Shown here: in pieces, positions 5,545 to 6,218 of the stretch
Layout of the letters: each line of letters begins with the position of its first letter
Position numbering within the stretch: the stretch's first letter is position 1
Origin: Lentisphaeria bacterium
Lineage (GTDB): Bacteria; Verrucomicrobiota; Lentisphaeria; Victivallales; UBA1829
Length of the DNA: 6,218 bases
Direction: 5' to 3'
Assembly: GCA_017504325.1 (NCBI GenBank)
Contig: JAFVRL010000246.1
Coordinates: forward strand, 1-6,218
The notes under the pieces: generated by a model
What the model was told of the DNA's origin: nothing
The model's database searches: none
Seen by the model: the letters and a program-made list of their open reading frames with translations, nothing else
Position numbers and translations under genes: made by a program

Positions 5545-6218
5545 ATATTCTGGGTATTTCCGCTTTATACCACGACAGTGCCGCCTGTCTTATCCGCAAT
5601 GGTGAGATCATTGCCGCCGCCCAGGAGGAACGGTTCAGCAGAATACGCCATGACCGCAATCTGCCCCTTTCTGCAATAGAATATTGTTTACGGGAGGGGA
5701 AGATCGGAAAAGAGGAACTGGATTGCATTGTTTTTTATGATGATCCTTTCCTTGCTCTTGATCGTTTCTGTGCAAATCTGGCAGAGGAATCCCCGGAAAA
5801 TCAGATTCTGCTGGAAAAATCCTTTCACAGTTTTTTTGGTGATAAACTCTGGATCCATGAACAGTTGAAAGATATTTTCGGGGAGAAACCGGGGAAGTAC
5901 GGGAAACTTCTCACCGTCCCCCACCATTTTTCCCATGCCGGTTCCGCTTTTTATCCTTCGCCTTTTGAAGAGGCGGCTGTTCTTACGGTGGATGGCGTGG
6001 GCGAATGGGCAACAACTTGTATTTTCAGCGGGGAAAAAGATGGAAAAATAAAACTGTTGCGGCAGATGAATTACCCTCATTCGTTGGGCTTGCTGTACAG
6101 TGCCATGACCTATTTCTGCGGATTCAAGGTAAACAGCGGGGAATATAAATTGATGGGACTTGCCCCTTACGGCAGACCCCGTTATAAGGAACTTATAAAA
6201 GAAAATCTTGTTTCCATA
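5541..6218 (+). CDS. O-carbamoyltransferase, NodU/CmcH/TobZ family (3' truncated by window)
   Basis: Only the first 226 residues are present; the frame is open to the edge, while full members are roughly 550-600 aa. The family transfers carbamoyl from carbamoyl phosphate to a hydroxyl through a carbamoyl-adenylate made with ATP: NodU on Nod factor, TobZ on tobramycin, CmcH on cephem. What is present is the N-terminal Kae1/TsaD-like domain: MNILGIS and HDSAA (11-15), EERFSR (29-34), the metal-binding HHFSH with H128 and H132, VDGVGEW (150-156), then YPHSLGLLYS (178-187) and NSGEYKLMGLAPYG (198-211), all near-consensus. The YrdC-like C-terminal domain would lie beyond 6218. The near-perfect motifs and ATGA coupling make an active enzyme likely. 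In this context it probably carbamoylates a hydroxyl of the sugar made by the upstream genes; the acceptor is inferred. Confidence 0.93.
   Translation, partial: MNILGISALYHDSAACLIRNGEIIAAAQEERFSRIRHDRNLPLSAIEYCLREGKIGKEELDCIVFYDDPFLALDRFCANLAEESPENQILLEKSFHSFFGDKLWIHEQLKDIFGEKPGKYGKLLTVPHHFSHAGSAFYPSPFEEAAVLTVDGVGEWATTCIFSGEKDGKIKLLRQMNYPHSLGLLYSAMTYFCGFKVNSGEYKLMGLAPYGRPRYKELIKENLVSI

Overview
The window holds one dense, co-directional gene cluster on the + strand: five complete genes and one truncated at the right edge. The largest gap is about 70 bp, two genes overlap by ATGA, and I see no terminator or convincing promoter between genes, so it reads as the interior of one operon. The gene set is that of a surface-glycan or rare-sugar locus (O-antigen, capsule, flagellin glycan or glycosylated metabolite) and not core metabolism. 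Purine-rich Shine-Dalgarno sites before every gene, preference for GGA, GAA, AAA and TCC codons and moderate-to-low GC would fit an anaerobic Firmicute such as a Clostridia/Lachnospiraceae-type organism. That assignment is weak and rests only on composition.

Layout. (1) 14-844, a short NeuB-family PEP-condensing synthase without the usual C-terminal SAF domain. (2) 915-2711, a ThDP-dependent acetolactate-synthase-like enzyme. (3) 2717-3199, a KdsC-like HAD phosphatase. (4) 3221-4405, a SAM-dependent methyltransferase with an N-terminal Cys4 zinc site and a C-terminal Rossmann-like domain, the architecture of sugar C-methyltransferases. (5) 4417-5544, a two-domain protein with an N-terminal Rossmann-like module and a C-terminal SGNH/GDSL domain. 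(6) 5541-6218, the N-terminal 226 residues of a NodU/TobZ-type O-carbamoyltransferase that continues past the edge.

How they may work together (inference). Genes 1-3 look like a core module: PEP condensation gives a 2-keto-3-deoxy sugar acid, probably phosphorylated because a KdsC-like phosphatase is present, and a ThDP enzyme is available to act on an alpha-keto acid. Genes 4-6 look like a decoration module that methylates, acylates or deacylates, and carbamoylates the product. No cytidylyltransferase, epimerase, aminotransferase or glycosyltransferase lies in the window; such genes would be expected in the flanks. The NeuB-like/ThDP/HAD trio is the most interesting part, because I know of no characterised pathway with exactly this combination. 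A second notable signal is a strong excess of CCGG, and especially TCCGGA, in all reading frames.
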